Assembly (NCBI GenBank): GCA_022376925.1
Contig: JAIOJX010000032.1
Span: 198,024,939-198,088,938, forward strand
DNA: 64,000 bases
Reading direction: 5' to 3'
From: Tragulus kanchil
Lineage: Eukaryota; Chordata; Mammalia; Artiodactyla; Tragulidae
Part shown: positions 35,215-47,916 of the stretch, piece by piece
Position numbering within the stretch: position 1 is the stretch's first letter
Layout: every line of letters begins with the position of its first letter
Notes under the pieces: generated by a model
What the model saw: the letters and a program-made list of their open reading frames with translations, nothing else
What the model was told of the DNA's origin: nothing
Databases searched by the model: none
Program-made: the position numbers and the translations under genes

Positions 35215-35765
35215 TATATATCCATCCCTCTATTGATGGATATTTGAGAATTATCCTGTTTAGAATGATTATGAAGTGTGCTTCTATGAATATTGTAGTG
35301 CATTGTGCATTTTGGTGAATACATGGATGCATGTCTTTTGAGTTCATCCCTGGGAGTAGAAAAACTTAGTCATAGTATATACATGGGCTCCCTGGTGGCT
35401 CAGTGGTAAAGAATCTGCCTGCAGTGCAGGAGACCTGGGTTCAATCCCTTGGTTGGAAAGATCCCCTGGACGAGGTCATGGCTACCCACTCCAGTATTCT
35501 TGCCTGGGAAATCTCATGGAAAGAGGAGCCTGGTGGGTGGGATTGCACAGAGTTGGACGTGACTGAAGCGACTAAGCAGCAGCAGCAGAAGGTTGTACAT
35601 ATATTGAACTAGATACATATTCTCAAGCAGTTCTTCAAAGTGGTTGTATCAATTTACACATCGCTAGCAGTGCATGTGAGTTATGTTTACTCTGCATTAT
35701 CACTAGACTAGCCAATTTAATTTTTCTGTCTGTTCATTTTAGCTATTCTGTCAGGTATGTAGTCA
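34902..35765 (-). mobile_element. L1M 3' region (antisense), full copy interrupted by a SINE
   Basis: Duplicate of 33800-34110, continuing through 'ctctattgatggatatttga', 'gggagtagaaaaacttagtc', 'cttcaaagtggttgtatcaa' and 'tttagctattctgtcaggta'. A Bov-tA copy interrupts it at 35384-35590. Confidence 0.8.
35384..35590 (+). mobile_element. Bov-tA SINE (sense), full length
   Basis: Close to consensus from head ('ggctccctggtggctcagtg', 'gggttcaatcccttggttgg') to tail ('gattgcacagagttggacgt') and ending in a CAG run (35576-35588). Inserted into antisense L1M. I found no clear target-site duplication. Confidence 0.94.
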
Positions 35766-36229
35766 TATCAACTCATATTAATTCTTCCAAACAACTTCTC
35801 ACTTGCTTCTCTCACACATATTTAGTTGTCTCTGCTTTTGATTAAGTTGATACTTATATATATTTTAAGTCCCTTTATTTTTTTATCTTACATCTAAATT
35901 CTTATTTCACATGATAGTCATAAATAAAACAGTGGATTTTTGGTCTTGGTTCCACTTTTGTTTTCTTGGCAAATACTTCAAAAGACAGCTATTAGCTATG
36001 AGATGCCAGTGTCCTAGTATGCATAAATTAACAGTTGTCTGAAAAGTTAAAAATCTAGCATAATGATTTTGAAATATTTTGACAAGTGTTTTACTGATGT
36101 AAGTAATTGGGATAGTTTGTTTTTATGGTGAAGGAAACTCAAAACATTTTGAAACCTCAAAGGGGTAAAACTACTGATATTGACTACTAAAAATTAATTA
36201 TTTATTTAGATAGATATCCAAGATATGTA
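35766..36229. other. Unassigned AT-rich intergenic sequence
   Basis: No repeat, gene or RNA recognised. Unduplicated. Confidence 0.5.
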
Positions 36230-38394
36230 GAAAAATCATATCCTATTAACTGGTGGCTAAATAGAAATGACATTAAATCTTACTAATTCAGATTAATTGA
36301 GAGACAGTCATATTAATATTAAGTTTGAATTCTATAAAAAATTTAGTTTTATATATTCCAAGTACCTACCACAGAATGGGTAACTAAAGTGCTTCAGAGG
36401 TTATTTAGGAATTTGCTAAATCCCTAAAATGAATGCATAATACATTAGCTGTGTAAGGATTGATAAAAATAAGGTACTCAATAAAATTTATATTTTCTAA
36501 CCAAACATGAACCAATACAGTACCATATATACTAGCGATTTGGTTAATATATCATTTCTCCTTTTTTTTAGTCTTTTTGTTGTCTATCACAAATTCAGAA
36601 TGAATAGATTATGAATTAACTAGTAAAGGATTTTTGTAGCACTTTGATCTTCAGGGATTCCCAGGATTAAAATTCCATGCATTCAAAAAATGATTATTTG
36701 CATATCAAATTGTTTGTGTAGGTGGATAACATGTGCATATAAGTGCTACAAATCAATTAACCATCATTAGGTATTGCTATAACTGCCAAAAAACATTATA
36801 CTATTTTAATATAATTTTAGATACTTGATCCTGTTATAAAATTCATTAATAGTTGTCAGTCTTGTGTCTATCCTCAGCTCTCCCTCAGGGGAAAGCCGTT
36901 TAAAGGTGGAAGGCGCATTTTCATATTCACACTAGAATTCCATCCCAGAGTAGATAGGAAAATGTGCCTTCCACAGTTTCACTAGCTCTCATTTTGAAAC
37001 AGGAACCACTGTGAGTCTTATTTAGCTCTCCTTGAGGGGCACATAAGGATGCCCTTGAGGTATTTAATTAGATGGATTCATCTCTACGCTGGGGTTATTG
37101 AGGGTTTGCCAAAGGAATATAATACTTAGTTGCTACTTCAAAAGGGTTGTGCGCCTGTTGAAAAATTATACTTTATAGTTTTCAAATGAGCAAGCAGTGT
37201 TCCAAGGCTCCCAGCCACTTCATTCACCACAAAACTGCCAGAAGTGTTCTCCAATTGTTATTTTCATTTGTTGTTACAGTAAGATCCTTCCTATTGTTGT
37301 TTATTGTGATTAGAAAATCATATCCTATTAACTGGTGGCTAAATAGAAATGACATTAAATCTTACTAATTCAGATTAATTGAGAGACAGTCATATTAATA
37401 TTAAGTTTGAATTCTATAAAAAATTTAGTTTTATATATTCCAAGTACCTACCACAGAATGGGTAACTAAAGTGCTTCAGAGGTTATTTAGGAATTTGCTA
37501 AATCCCTAAAATGAATGCATAATACATTAGCTGTGTAAGGATTGATAAAAATAAGGTACTCAATAAAATTTATATTTTCTAACCAAACATGAACCAATAC
37601 AGTACCATATATACTAGCGATTTGGTTAATATATCATTTCTCCTTTTTTTTAGTCTTTTTGTTGTCTATCACAAATTCAGAATGAATAGATTATGAATTA
37701 ACTAGTAAAGGATTTTTGTAGCACTTTGATCTTCAGGGATTCCCAGGATTAAAATTCCATGCATTCAAAAAATGATTATTTGCATATCAAATTGTTTGTG
37801 TAGGTGGATAACATGTGCATATAAGTGCTACAAATCAATTAACCATCATTAGGTATTGCTATAACTGCCAAAAAACATTATACTATTTTAATATAATTTT
37901 AGATACTTGATCCTGTTATAAAATTCATTAATAGTTGTCAGTCTTGTGTCTATCCTCAGCTCTCCCTCAGGGGAAAGCCGTTTAAAGGTGGAAGGCGCAT
38001 TTTCATATTCACACTAGAATTCCATCCCAGAGTAGATAGGAAAATGTGCCTTCCACAGTTTCACTAGCTCTCATTTTGAAACAGGAACCACTGTGAGTCT
38101 TATTTAGCTCTCCTTGAGGGGCACATAAGGATGCCCTTGAGGTATTTAATTAGATGGATTCATCTCTACGCTGGGGTTATTGAGGGTTTGCCAAAGGAAT
38201 ATAATACTTAGTTGCTACTTCAAAAGGGTTGTGCGCCTGTTGAAAAATTATACTTTATAGTTTTCAAATGAGCAAGCAGTGTTCCAAGGCTCCCAGCCAC
38301 TTCATTCACCACAAAACTGCCAGAAGTGTTCTCCAATTGTTATTTTCATTTGTTGTTACAGTAAGATCCTTCCTATTGTTGTTTATTGTGATTT
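36230..38394. repeat. Tandem duplication 14 (shift 1082 bp)
   Basis: Copy A is 36230-37311, copy B 37312-38394, abutting. Overlaps duplication 15, so about 430 bp (36883-37311 / 37965-38394 / 39118-39547) is in triplicate, the longest triplicate in the window. Confidence 0.94.
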
Positions 38395-40266
38395 GGGGGA
38401 AACTTCATTCCCATCCCTGTCATGATTCTAGGAGACCTTTTCTTTTGTATTTCGTTTTCCATTCAATTTCTGACTTCTGTACATCATCCATTGGCTTACG
38501 TTAGACTTGGATAGTATCATTTCTCTTCCTGGCACACATGGTATGCTAAAATATGATCTCCATGTTGACAGAAACTTTTGTCTGTTTCATTCACTTCTAC
38601 ATCCACAGTGTCTAGAATAATGCTGGAAAAATAAATTTTTCCTGAATGAACGAATGATAAATAGCAATTTTAGCTTTGGGTAAATTGTAGCAATTAAAAA
38701 AAATAGAATGGAAATAGCAGTTTAAATCCAGATAGCATTTAAATCTAGATATCATTGGTAAAGGAAAGTATTTTACATAAAAATTCCAGGTAATCAAAGA
38801 ACGTGAGCCTCATGAACTCTCTTCTTTAGTTATAGGAAGTTACTTAGGCTTTATTTCCTTTACTGTCAAACTCTTCGAAAATACAAATGTCTCTTCTTTC
38901 TTGCTGATGGGCTAGCCTCCTTACCTCCTTCTCCAGACTCTTTACCTCCTTCTCCTTCCACTGTACTCCGCCTTCAACCCTACCATTTTCCTGGACTTCC
39001 TCTCACTAATGTCACCAAAGATACAGTGGCCTCTTCTTAGTTTCTTTGACTCTTCCAGAGGATTGGTCTTTGTAGCCTACTCCCTTTGTTAAACTCTTCC
39101 CATGCCTTCCGTTTTTCTCCTCAGGGAAAGCCGTTTAAAGGTGGAAGGCGCATTTTCATATTCACACTAGAATTCCATCCCAGAGTAGATAGGAAAATGT
39201 GCCTTCCACAGTTTCACTAGCTCTCATTTTGAAACAGGAACCACTGTGAGTCTTATTTAGCTCTCCTTGAGGGGCACATAAGGATGCCCTTGAGGTATTT
39301 AATTAGATGGATTCATCTCTACGCTGGGGTTATTGAGGGTTTGCCAAAGGAATATAATACTTAGTTGCTACTTCAAAAGGGTTGTGCGCCTGTTGAAAAA
39401 TTATACTTTATAGTTTTCAAATGAGCAAGCAGTGTTCCAAGGCTCCCAGCCACTTCATTCACCACAAAACTGCCAGAAGTGTTCTCCAATTGTTATTTTC
39501 ATTTGTTGTTACAGTAAGATCCTTCCTATTGTTGTTTATTGTGATTTGGGGGAAACTTCATTCCCATCCCTGTCATGATTCTAGGAGACCTTTTCTTTTG
39601 TATTTCGTTTTCCATTCAATTTCTGACTTCTGTACATCATCCATTGGCTTACGTTAGACTTGGATAGTATCATTTCTCTTCCTGGCACACATGGTATGCT
39701 AAAATATGATCTCCATGTTGACAGAAACTTTTGTCTGTTTCATTCACTTCTACATCCACAGTGTCTAGAATAATGCTGGAAAAATAAATTTTTCCTGAAT
39801 GAACGAATGATAAATAGCAATTTTAGCTTTGGGTAAATTGTAGCAATTAAAAAAAATAGAATGGAAATAGCAGTTTAAATCCAGATAGCATTTAAATCTA
39901 GATATCATTGGTAAAGGAAAGTATTTTACATAAAAATTCCAGGTAATCAAAGAACGTGAGCCTCATGAACTCTCTTCTTTAGTTATAGGAAGTTACTTAG
40001 GCTTTATTTCCTTTACTGTCAAACTCTTCGAAAATACAAATGTCTCTTCTTTCTTGCTGATGGGCTAGCCTCCTTACCTCCTTCTCCAGACTCTTTACCT
40101 CCTTCTCCTTCCACTGTACTCCGCCTTCAACCCTACCATTTTCCTGGACTTCCTCTCACTAATGTCACCAAAGATACAGTGGCCTCTTCTTAGTTTCTTT
40201 GACTCTTCCAGAGGATTGGTCTTTGTAGCCTACTCCCTTTTGTTAAACTCTTCCCATGCCTTCCGT
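37965..40266. repeat. Tandem duplication 15 (shift 1153 bp)
   Basis: Copy A is 37965-39111, copy B about 39119-40266. The join near 39112-39123 is a shortened version of the flank before copy A. Copy B has one extra T in 'ccctttt' near 40240 and one G fewer near 39124. Confidence 0.93.
38890..39111 (+). mobile_element. L2 LINE fragment (sense), first partial copy
   Basis: 'actaatgtcaccaaagatac' and 'tcttagtttctttgactctt' lie in L2 ORF2 order. Cut by the join of duplication 15. Confidence 0.6.
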
Positions 40267-40745
40267 CTATCCATTTCTCTTGATTCTTTCCCCAAATTAT
40301 TGTTTATTTATTAGGCTCCATTTCTGACTTTCTTCTGCTAACTCTTACAAGGGAATTGGTTTTCCTCAAATCCACTTCTCTTCTTATTATGCATCATTTT
40401 GTCTGTGATCCCATTTATTTTTTTGACTGCAACCTCATCTATCCATTCTTCTTTCTTTCTCTATATCACCAGCTCTGACCTCATTCTCAAGTCCCATAGC
40501 TGTATCTCATAAGCTTTTAGAATTTATTTGTTTCTCTTAGGTTGGTCATATTTAAGTCCAACCTAATCAAAATTTAGGTCAAGCCCAATTAAAAAGCTTA
40601 TACATTGACCTGTGTTCCTTTTCAAGTGATAGAATCACCATCTCAATAATCAGGCCGTAAGAGTAAGGTTTATTCTTGACTTCTTCCTTCCCCACATCCA
40701 TCCAGGCACCGAATCCTATAAATTCTAAAATAAAGTTTATTTTCA
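40043..40745 (+). mobile_element. L2 LINE ORF2 fragment (sense)
   Basis: Same L2 as at 38890-39111, now running on: 'cttcttagtttctttgactc', 'ctatatcaccagctctgacc', 'ggttggtcatatttaagtcc' and 'tattcttgacttcttccttc' follow the C-terminal part of the L2 reverse transcriptase region. Frames are destroyed; the YADD catalytic region is not recognisable. Confidence 0.6.
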
Positions 40746-41955
40746 CTCTTCATGCGAGTTATATCCTATAAAGTCACTTTGATGATGAATCAGCAAATAG
40801 TAAACCATTGCTCATAGAAGAAATACATGATTAGATACCTGTGAACCTCTCTGGTTTTATTTTTGTTAACTGAGTAATGCATAATTTTGCTTCATGTGTT
40901 TTTATTTAAAGACAACTTAATTAGGGCATATTGCTGATTCATTGACATCGAACTCATGGGTGACAAATAAAACTATAATTCATGTCTGACTGAAGTTATC
41001 TAACATGCATATTTTCTCTATAAGGCACATCACAACTTTCTTGCACTTAGAACACTAAATGGCATTATGCTCAGAGGTCATTTAAACAGTGAAATCACCT
41101 TAAAAATAGGTCAAAGATATGAAAATCATGGCACTAAATGGACCACAAAAATGATACTTGTTTTTAGTATTAAAAAAGCAGAGCATCATTTTGTTTGCTC
41201 TCAGCTGTGAAGATGTACATTGGGCAGCTCAAATTCTCACATCTCTGAATGTCTGTCGATGACCCTGAAAGAAACGTGAGTACTGATTTGGGGGTGGCAA
41301 AATTTTTTAGTAAGTAGGTGTATTTCCAAAAGGAGGCCTTCGGAGTACTTAGCATCAATGCTACCTCTGGACCTCACTTTTTTGTCTCCAGTGTTTGCTT
41401 CAGATGCCCATCGTTTTTTCTTGAGTTGTTATAATAATCATCTGACTATTATCATTGACTGAGGTTTTCCTTTAATTCTTCCTTCTACTGTTTTTGAGAA
41501 CTAATTATTGATCTTGTCACATGGCAGTGTAAAAATTTTCAGTGTTAACCTCACTGGTGAAAGAATATACTTAAATATATCAACACAACATATAGATTAG
41601 ACCCAAACTACGTTTCCAGTCCCATCTTTAGTACACATGCTACTATTTGAGTGTTAAGTATTCAGTGTTCAACAAAAACTAATATACTTTTATTTTATAC
41701 CTCTAGAACTTGTAATACATTTCACACTCTCAGTAGTAACCTCACCTCTCTTTATCACTGGATAAAGATGTCATCTCTTTTGATTAGACATTTGGCTCTT
41801 TGTCAGGCAGGTGATAGTCTCTCATCTTGCTTCTATAGATTATTTTAATGTATCTGGACTCTAGTATTTGGTCAAGTCTCCCTATACTGTGCCCTTCTTA
41901 AAAGTAAGAGCCATATCTGATTCACATAACTATTCCTGCTACGTTCATGTTTAAT
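40746..41955. other. Unassigned AT-rich intergenic sequence
   Basis: About 1.2 kb, unduplicated, no named repeat or exon. Short open frames (62 and 65 residues) have no recognisable domain. Confidence 0.5.
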
Positions 41956-42245
41956 GTTTTTAAAAATTTTATTTCCTACCTTAACTTTATTTTTGACTAG
42001 GCTGAGTCTTTGTTGCTGTGCACAGGCTTTTTCTAGTTGCAGAGAGAGGGGGCTATTCTCTAGGTGCCATGGGTGGATTTCTCACTGTGGTGACTTCTCT
42101 TATACAGTGCAGGCTCTAGGCTTTCAGTGGTTGTAGCACACAGGCTCAGTAATTGTGACACATGGGCTTAGTTACCCTGGGCATGTGGAGTCTTCCCAAA
42201 ACAGAGACTGAACAGATTCTTAACCACTCACTGGACCACGGGAAG
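41956..42245 (-). mobile_element. CHR-1-type SINE (antisense)
   Basis: 'ggctgagtctttgttgctgt', 'aggctttttctagttgcaga', 'cactgtggtgacttctctta', 'ggcttagttaccctgggcat' and the head 'ttcttaaccactcactggac' follow the antisense CHR-1 SINE. Diverged, so older than the CHR copies with clean target-site duplications. Confidence 0.85.
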
Positions 42246-43174
42246 TGTTTTCATAACTTTTATAAATTTGGCTTCCAAAATATCTGATAGTACCAGGTTT
42301 AGCATCTAATCCTTGTTACTCTAACAATCTATGTATTGAGTAAATGAATAAATAAACAATTGGACTTTGGCCCATTTATGAGAGATTTTTGATTTGCCAT
42401 ATACGTTCATTAACAATTTATAAGAGATCATAAAATGATGTCCAAAACTAGCTAGTTACTAAAAATTAAAGCAACTAGAGTGTATAAGAATTTGGTGACA
42501 TTTTTTTCTAGTGTAATCTCTCTTCATGATTATATCATGTTTCCTGTCATTCTAGAAACAGAATGACAGCCATTTTGAAACTCACTCTGGGTTGGTTGCA
42601 CTTATGTTCAGTTGGTGTTGATCAATGATTTTTTTGCTAACAGGTTTAGGGAAACAATGAGAGAAGAAATGTGTAAAGATTCTGAAGGATGTTGAGTTAC
42701 AAACATTATTTTATAGTTAGTTTCTCTGCAGGGAAATCATAAAACAGAAAATGATAATATCAAGAACAGTTTGGTGAAATAGTTTGTAAATGATAGTCTG
42801 AAAAACTTGACTGTATTTATTTTTCCATGAAAAGTAATAACATTTGAAACCACGGATGTCTTTTACTGTGATCCATCTTTTCATTCTAAAGAAGTCATTT
42901 ATATGCTGATGAATTTAATACCTTTTGCCCTCATTTTTAGATGAACATCATTGAGTTACTTGGATGTTAGCAAGAAAAATTAAAGTTCCAAAATGCTTCA
43001 TTCAGGACTGGAAATTGGATATTTTATTCTATTTCTCTCTAACAGATGAAAAACTAGAAAGGATGCATTTTTATCTATGAGAATTTTATTTTTTATATCT
43101 GAAATGTGTTTTACTATTGCTTGGAAGCTATCATAAAGCTTTTATCTCCCTCTGTATTCACAAATGCTTGTGTG
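42246..43174. other. Unassigned intergenic sequence
   Basis: About 930 bp, unduplicated. No repeat family, RNA or exon recognised. Confidence 0.5.
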
Positions 43175-43192
43175 TATGTATGTATTTATTGT

Positions 43193-43507
43193 TCATTCAC
43201 TAAGCTGTGCCCATCTTTTTTGTAACCCTATGGACTGCAGCAGGCCAGGCTTGCCTGTCCTTCACTGTCTCTGGGAGTTTGCTCAAACTCATGTCCACTG
43301 AGTTGGTGATGCCATCCAGTCCTCTTATCCTCTGTTGTCCCCTTCTCCTCCTGCCTTCATTTTTTCCCAGAATTAGGGTCTTTTCCAATGAGTCATATCT
43401 TCATATCAGGTGGCCAAAGTATTGGATCTTCAGCTTTAGCAACAGTCCTTCTAATGAATATTCAGGGTTGATTTCCTTCAGGATTGACTGGTTTGATCTT
43501 CTTTAAC
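43193..43507 (-). mobile_element. BovB (RTE) LINE 3' end with ORF2 C-terminus, first copy
   Basis: Minus-strand frame at 43200-43388 reads 62 residues including 'RRRRGQQRIRGLDGITNS' and 'MSLSKLPETVKDRQAW', which is the well-known C-terminal end of the BovB reverse-transcriptase ORF. Only about 315 bp remains, without the endonuclease or catalytic polymerase domain, so it is a dead fragment. BovB is a RTE-clade LINE with a patchy distribution across vertebrates. Confidence 0.92.
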
Positions 43508-43559
43508 TAGATAAATACCCCACATGGCTTATGTATATATTTCACTTATGTGTATATTT

Positions 43560-43635
43560 CTATTTTTAAAAATTTATTTATTTTAAATTGAAAGATAGTT
43601 GCTTTACCATATTGTGTTGGTTTCTATTGTTAATT
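43560..43635 (-). mobile_element. Ruminant L1 3' tail (antisense), first copy
   Basis: T-rich start then 'gatagttgctttaccatatt' and 'gtgttggtttctatt' match the antisense tail of ruminant L1. About 75 bp. Confidence 0.65.
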
Positions 43636-43689
43636 TTTTCATTCTAGGATTGGGATTCACAATCTAATACAGAGAACGAGGAGTAAAGT

Positions 43690-43860
43690 TGTGCAGCATA
43701 ATGGAAAATTTGCTTTTGACTTTGAATCTAGTCTTACCTCTTGACCTTCACCAGTAAAATTATGTTACTTAGAGGAAGCCACATAATATCTCTGGGACTT
43801 ATTTTTCTTACCTGTGAAAGTAACTCATTTGGACAATATAATTTCTAAGATTGGTATTTC
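43690..43860 (+). mobile_element. MIR SINE (sense), first copy
   Basis: 'tgcagcataatggaaaattt', 'ttagaggaagccacataata', 'tctctgggacttatttttct' and 'tacctgtgaaagtaactcat' are in MIR order. Confidence 0.65.
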
Positions 43861-44302
43861 TTTGTTGAAAGATGAACTTTTAGTTACTACAGGGATGTTT
43901 ACAGATTTATTCTGAGCATACACATTTGTTGAATGAAAGAATCCTTTGCGAAAAGTATGTTTGTGTGTCAACTAGACTCGTCCATGAGGTACCCAGAAAT
44001 TTTGTTGAAACTTACCTGGTGTGTCTGTGAGGGTAGATCTGGATAAGATTAGCATTTGAATCAGTAGACTGAGTAAAACAGATTGCTGTCCCTAATGTGG
44101 GTGGACCTAGTCCAGCCAGCTGAAGATCTAAATACAACAAAAAGGCTGAATAAGAGGAAACTTCGCCTAGCTGTCTGCTTGAACTGGAATGAGTCTTTTC
44201 CAACATGAAGCATCAGCTCTTTTGGGGTGTCAAGTCTGCCAACATTTGAATTAGAACTTATACCATTGGCTCTCTCTGAGTTGTTATGTATGTATTTATT
44301 GT

Positions 44303-44617
44303 TCATTCACTAAGCTGTGCCCATCTTTTTTGTAACCCTATGGACTGCAGCAGGCCAGGCTTGCCTGTCCTTCACTGTCTCTGGGAGTTTGCTCAAACTC
44401 ATGTCCACTGAGTTGGTGATGCCATCCAGTCCTCTTATCCTCTGTTGTCCCCTTCTCCTCCTGCCTTCATTTTTTCCCAGAATTAGGGTCTTTTCCAATG
44501 AGTCATATCTTCATATCAGGTGGCCAAAGTATTGGATCTTCAGCTTTAGCAACAGTCCTTCTAATGAATATTCAGGGTTGATTTCCTTCAGGATTGACTG
44601 GTTTGATCTTCTTTAAC
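44303..44617 (-). mobile_element. BovB (RTE) LINE 3' end with ORF2 C-terminus, second copy
   Basis: Duplicate of 43193-43507 carried by tandem duplication 16; the 62-residue frame recurs unchanged at 44310-44498. Confidence 0.92.
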
Positions 44618-44669
44618 TAGATAAATACCCCACATGGCTTATGTATATATTTCACTTATGTGTATATTT

Positions 44670-44745
44670 CTATTTTTAAAAATTTATTTATTTTAAATTG
44701 AAAGATAGTTGCTTTACCATATTGTGTTGGTTTCTATTTTTAAAT
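44670..44745 (-). mobile_element. Ruminant L1 3' tail (antisense), second copy
   Basis: Duplicate of 43560-43635, carried by tandem duplication 16. Confidence 0.65.
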
Positions 44746-44800
44746 TTTTTTCATTCTAGGATTGGGATTCACAATCTAATACAGAGAACGAGGAGTAAAG

Positions 44801-44972
44801 TTGTGCAGCATAATGGAAAATTTGCTTTTGACTTTGAATCTAGTCTTACCTCTTGACCTTCACCAGTAAAATTATGTTACTTAGAGGAAGCCACATAATA
44901 TCTCTGGGACTTATTTTTCTTACCTGTGAAAGTAACTCATTTGGACAATATAATTTCTAAGATTGGTATTTC
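44801..44972 (+). mobile_element. MIR SINE (sense), second copy
   Basis: Duplicate of 43690-43860 carried by tandem duplication 16. Confidence 0.65.
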
Positions 44973-45071
44973 TTTGTTGAAAGATGAACTTTTAGTTACT
45001 ACAGGGATGTTTACAGATTTATTCTGAGCATACACATTTGTTGAATGAAAGAATCCTTTGCGAAAAGTATG

Positions 45072-45572
45072 TTTGTGTGTCAACTAGACTCGTCCATGAG
45101 GTACCCAGAAATTTTGTTGAAACTTACCTGGTGTGTCTGTGAGGGTAGATCTGGATAAGATTAGCATTTGAATCAGTAGACTGAGTAAAACAGATTGCTG
45201 TCCCTAATGTGGGTGGACCTAGTCCAGCCAGCTGAAGATCTAAATACAACAAAAAGGCTGAATAAGAGGAAACTTCGCCTAGCTGTCTGCTTGAACTGGA
45301 ATGAGTCTTTTCCAACATGAAGCATCAGCTCTTTTGGGGTGTCAAGTCTGCCAACATTTGAATTAGAACTTATACCATTGGCTCTCTCTGACCTTTGGAC
45401 TCAGATTAGAATTGCACATTGGCTCCTCTGGGTCTCTAGCTTGCCAGTTTCAGAACTGGGTACTTCTTGCCTTCATAATTGTGTGAGGTAATTACTTGTA
45501 ATTATATATCTATCTATCTAGTCTTCCATCCATCCACCCACCCATCCTATTGGTCTGTTTCTCTGTATAATC
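45072..45572 (+). mobile_element. Old mammalian interspersed repeat, family uncertain
   Basis: 'gtgtgtcaactagactcgtc', 'agattagcatttgaatcagt', 'agactgagtaaaacagattg', 'taatgtgggtggacctagtc' and the end 'ggtctgtttctctgtataat' follow an order known from an old mammalian dispersed repeat (LTR or DNA type). I cannot name the family safely. A partial copy lies at 43960-44279 through duplication 16. Confidence 0.6.
45505..45550. repeat. Tetranucleotide simple repeat (tcta / atcc / ccca)
   Basis: A run of TCTA then CATC and CACC units inside the end of the old repeat at 45072-45572; such runs are typical for that part of the element. Confidence 0.8.
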
Positions 45573-45780
45573 TTAATCGAATCCTGCATGTATTCAACTC
45601 CTTAAACCTTATTTCTCCACCTATATCCAATTCAACATTAAGTTTTGTGAATTCTTCTACCAACTTACCTGGCATCTTTCCAAACTAGATTTTACTGAAT
45701 TGAAGCTACTGTTAACTTTTTAAAACAACGCACACAGTCTCTTCATTTGTTCAATAGCTCATCCCACAAACCTATTTAAC

Positions 45781-47916
45781 AGGTGTACTAACAATTTTCT
45801 AAAAAGATATTTTATTATAGGTAAGTGGCTTTTTATCTAGATAAGTTTTTAGATTTATTTTTTCATGGCATGTGCTCTAATGAAATTACTACGTAGGACT
45901 GCTGTACAGATTGTTTCATTTTTAAAGGCAAGGGATTCATTTGTATTTAAAATAAAAGCACACTGGGGAGTAAATAGTGAATAGCAAACAGTTGGTATCA
46001 AGGTATGTAAAATGTAAAAGTCATGAGATGTATTAAAATATGGATATGTTAGAATCATAGCTTCCTTTTTATAAAAGCATTATTGAGTAGACAGCATACA
46101 ATGTATTGGGAAAGATATGCATATATATTACACACTCACACACATATATATATTTCTTATCCTTAAGAAGTTGTCTAGTGGGGGAGAAGATGTGCACTAT
46201 ATTAGAAGCAAGAATAAAGTCTTATGACTGGAGTTGGTTTCCTCTACTGTTACATGGATATTAGTAATATAGTAGTTACTTTATAGTGTTAATGGGTTTT
46301 AGATTAAAATCAACTTGTGTTTCTTTTTCTTGTTACATGAGAACCACAGATTATCTGTGATTTTGGTGGATTTTGTTTGTCTCTTGGGTTCTACATGTGT
46401 TTCCATTCTGGCAGTCATGTTATGGGCGCATGTTTGAACATCCTGTTCCTATGGTGAAGACAAGATTAAGAGACAGAACCATACTATATATAGGCATGTA
46501 AAGGTTCTGTTCAGACATCAGGTACATCTGGTTTGCCCAGATTTCATTGGCCCAATCAAGGTGCATGGCCAAGGCCCAATTAAATAAATAAGGAAGAGTA
46601 TTCTATCTTCAAGGATCATGACACATGTAAGAAACAAACAAATATTTAAGAACAAATAATATAATAAGAACAAATAATATTAGCTTCTACAAGTTATAAA
46701 ACATGTAAGACACATAAAATATTTAGTGCATCTGGCACAGAGTATGCATATAATGTTCATAATTGCATGATATAATGTTTATAATTATATAATAATATCA
46801 ATAATAATGATAGTGGTTAAATTATACAGAAACACAGATATTTTACATTTTTCAATAGGTGTACTAACAATTTTCTAAAAAGATATTTTATTATAGGTAA
46901 GTGGCTTTTTATCTAGATAAGTTTTTAGATTTATTTTTTCATGGCATGTGCTCTAATGAAATTACTACGTAGGACTGCTGTACAGATTGTTTCATTTTTA
47001 AAGGCAAGGGATTCATTTGTATTTAAAATAAAAGCACACTGGGGAGTAAATAGTGAATAGCAAACAGTTGGTATCAAGGTATGTAAAATGTAAAAGTCAT
47101 GAGATGTATTAAAATATGGATATGTTAGAATCATAGCTTCCTTTTTATAAAAGCATTATTGAGTAGACAGCATACAATGTATTGGGAAAGATATGCATAT
47201 ATATTACACACTCACACACATATATATATTTCTTATCCTTAAGAAGTTGTCTAGTGGGGGAGAAGATGTGCACTATATTAGAAGCAAGAATAAAGTCTTA
47301 TGACTGGAGTTGGTTTCCTCTACTGTTACATGGATATTAGTAATATAGTAGTTACTTTATAGTGTTAATGGGTTTTAGATTAAAATCAACTTGTGTTTCT
47401 TTTTCTTGTTACATGAGAACCACAGATTATCTGTGATTTTGGTGGATTTTGTTTGTCTCTTGGGTTCTACATGTGTTTCCATTCTGGCAGTCATGTTATG
47501 GGCGCATGTTTGAACATCCTGTTCCTATGGTGAAGACAAGATTAAGAGACAGAACCATACTATATATAGGCATGTAAAGGTTCTGTTCAGACATCAGGTA
47601 CATCTGGTTTGCCCAGATTTCATTGGCCCAATCAAGGTGCATGGCCAAGGCCCAATTAAATAAATAAGGAAGAGTATTCTATCTTCAAGGATCATGACAC
47701 ATGTAAGAAACAAACAAATATTTAAGAACAAATAATATAATAAGAACAAATAATATTAGCTTCTACAAGTTATAAAACATGTAAGACACATAAAATATTT
47801 AGTGCATCTGGCACAGAGTATGCATATAATGTTCATAATTGCATGATATAATGTTTATAATTATATAATAATATCAATAATAATGATAGTGGTTAAATTA
47901 TACAGAAACACAGATA
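45781..47916. repeat. Tandem duplication 17 (shift 1076 bp)
   Basis: Copy A is 45781-46840, copy B 46857-47916. The 16-bp insert 46841-46856 resembles the flank before copy A. Overlaps duplication 18: 46420-46840 / 47497-47916 / 48646-49065 in triplicate. No named repeat inside. Confidence 0.94.
46128..46155. repeat. (CA)n/(TA)n simple repeat
   Basis: 'acacactcacacacatatat' and following TA units. Duplicated at about 47204-47231. Confidence 0.8.

Larger units (their letters stand above)
43175..45391. repeat. Tandem duplication 16 (shift 1110-1112 bp)
   Basis: Copy A is 43175-44279, copy B 44285-45391. The copies differ at 'ctattgttaatttttt' against 'ctatttttaaattttttt' (43624 and 44735), a short-indel change. 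Confidence 0.93.

Noticed and set aside
35576..35590. CAG repeat as a possible trinucleotide expansion locus
   Set aside because: It is the normal short tail of a Bov-tA SINE with only about four units.
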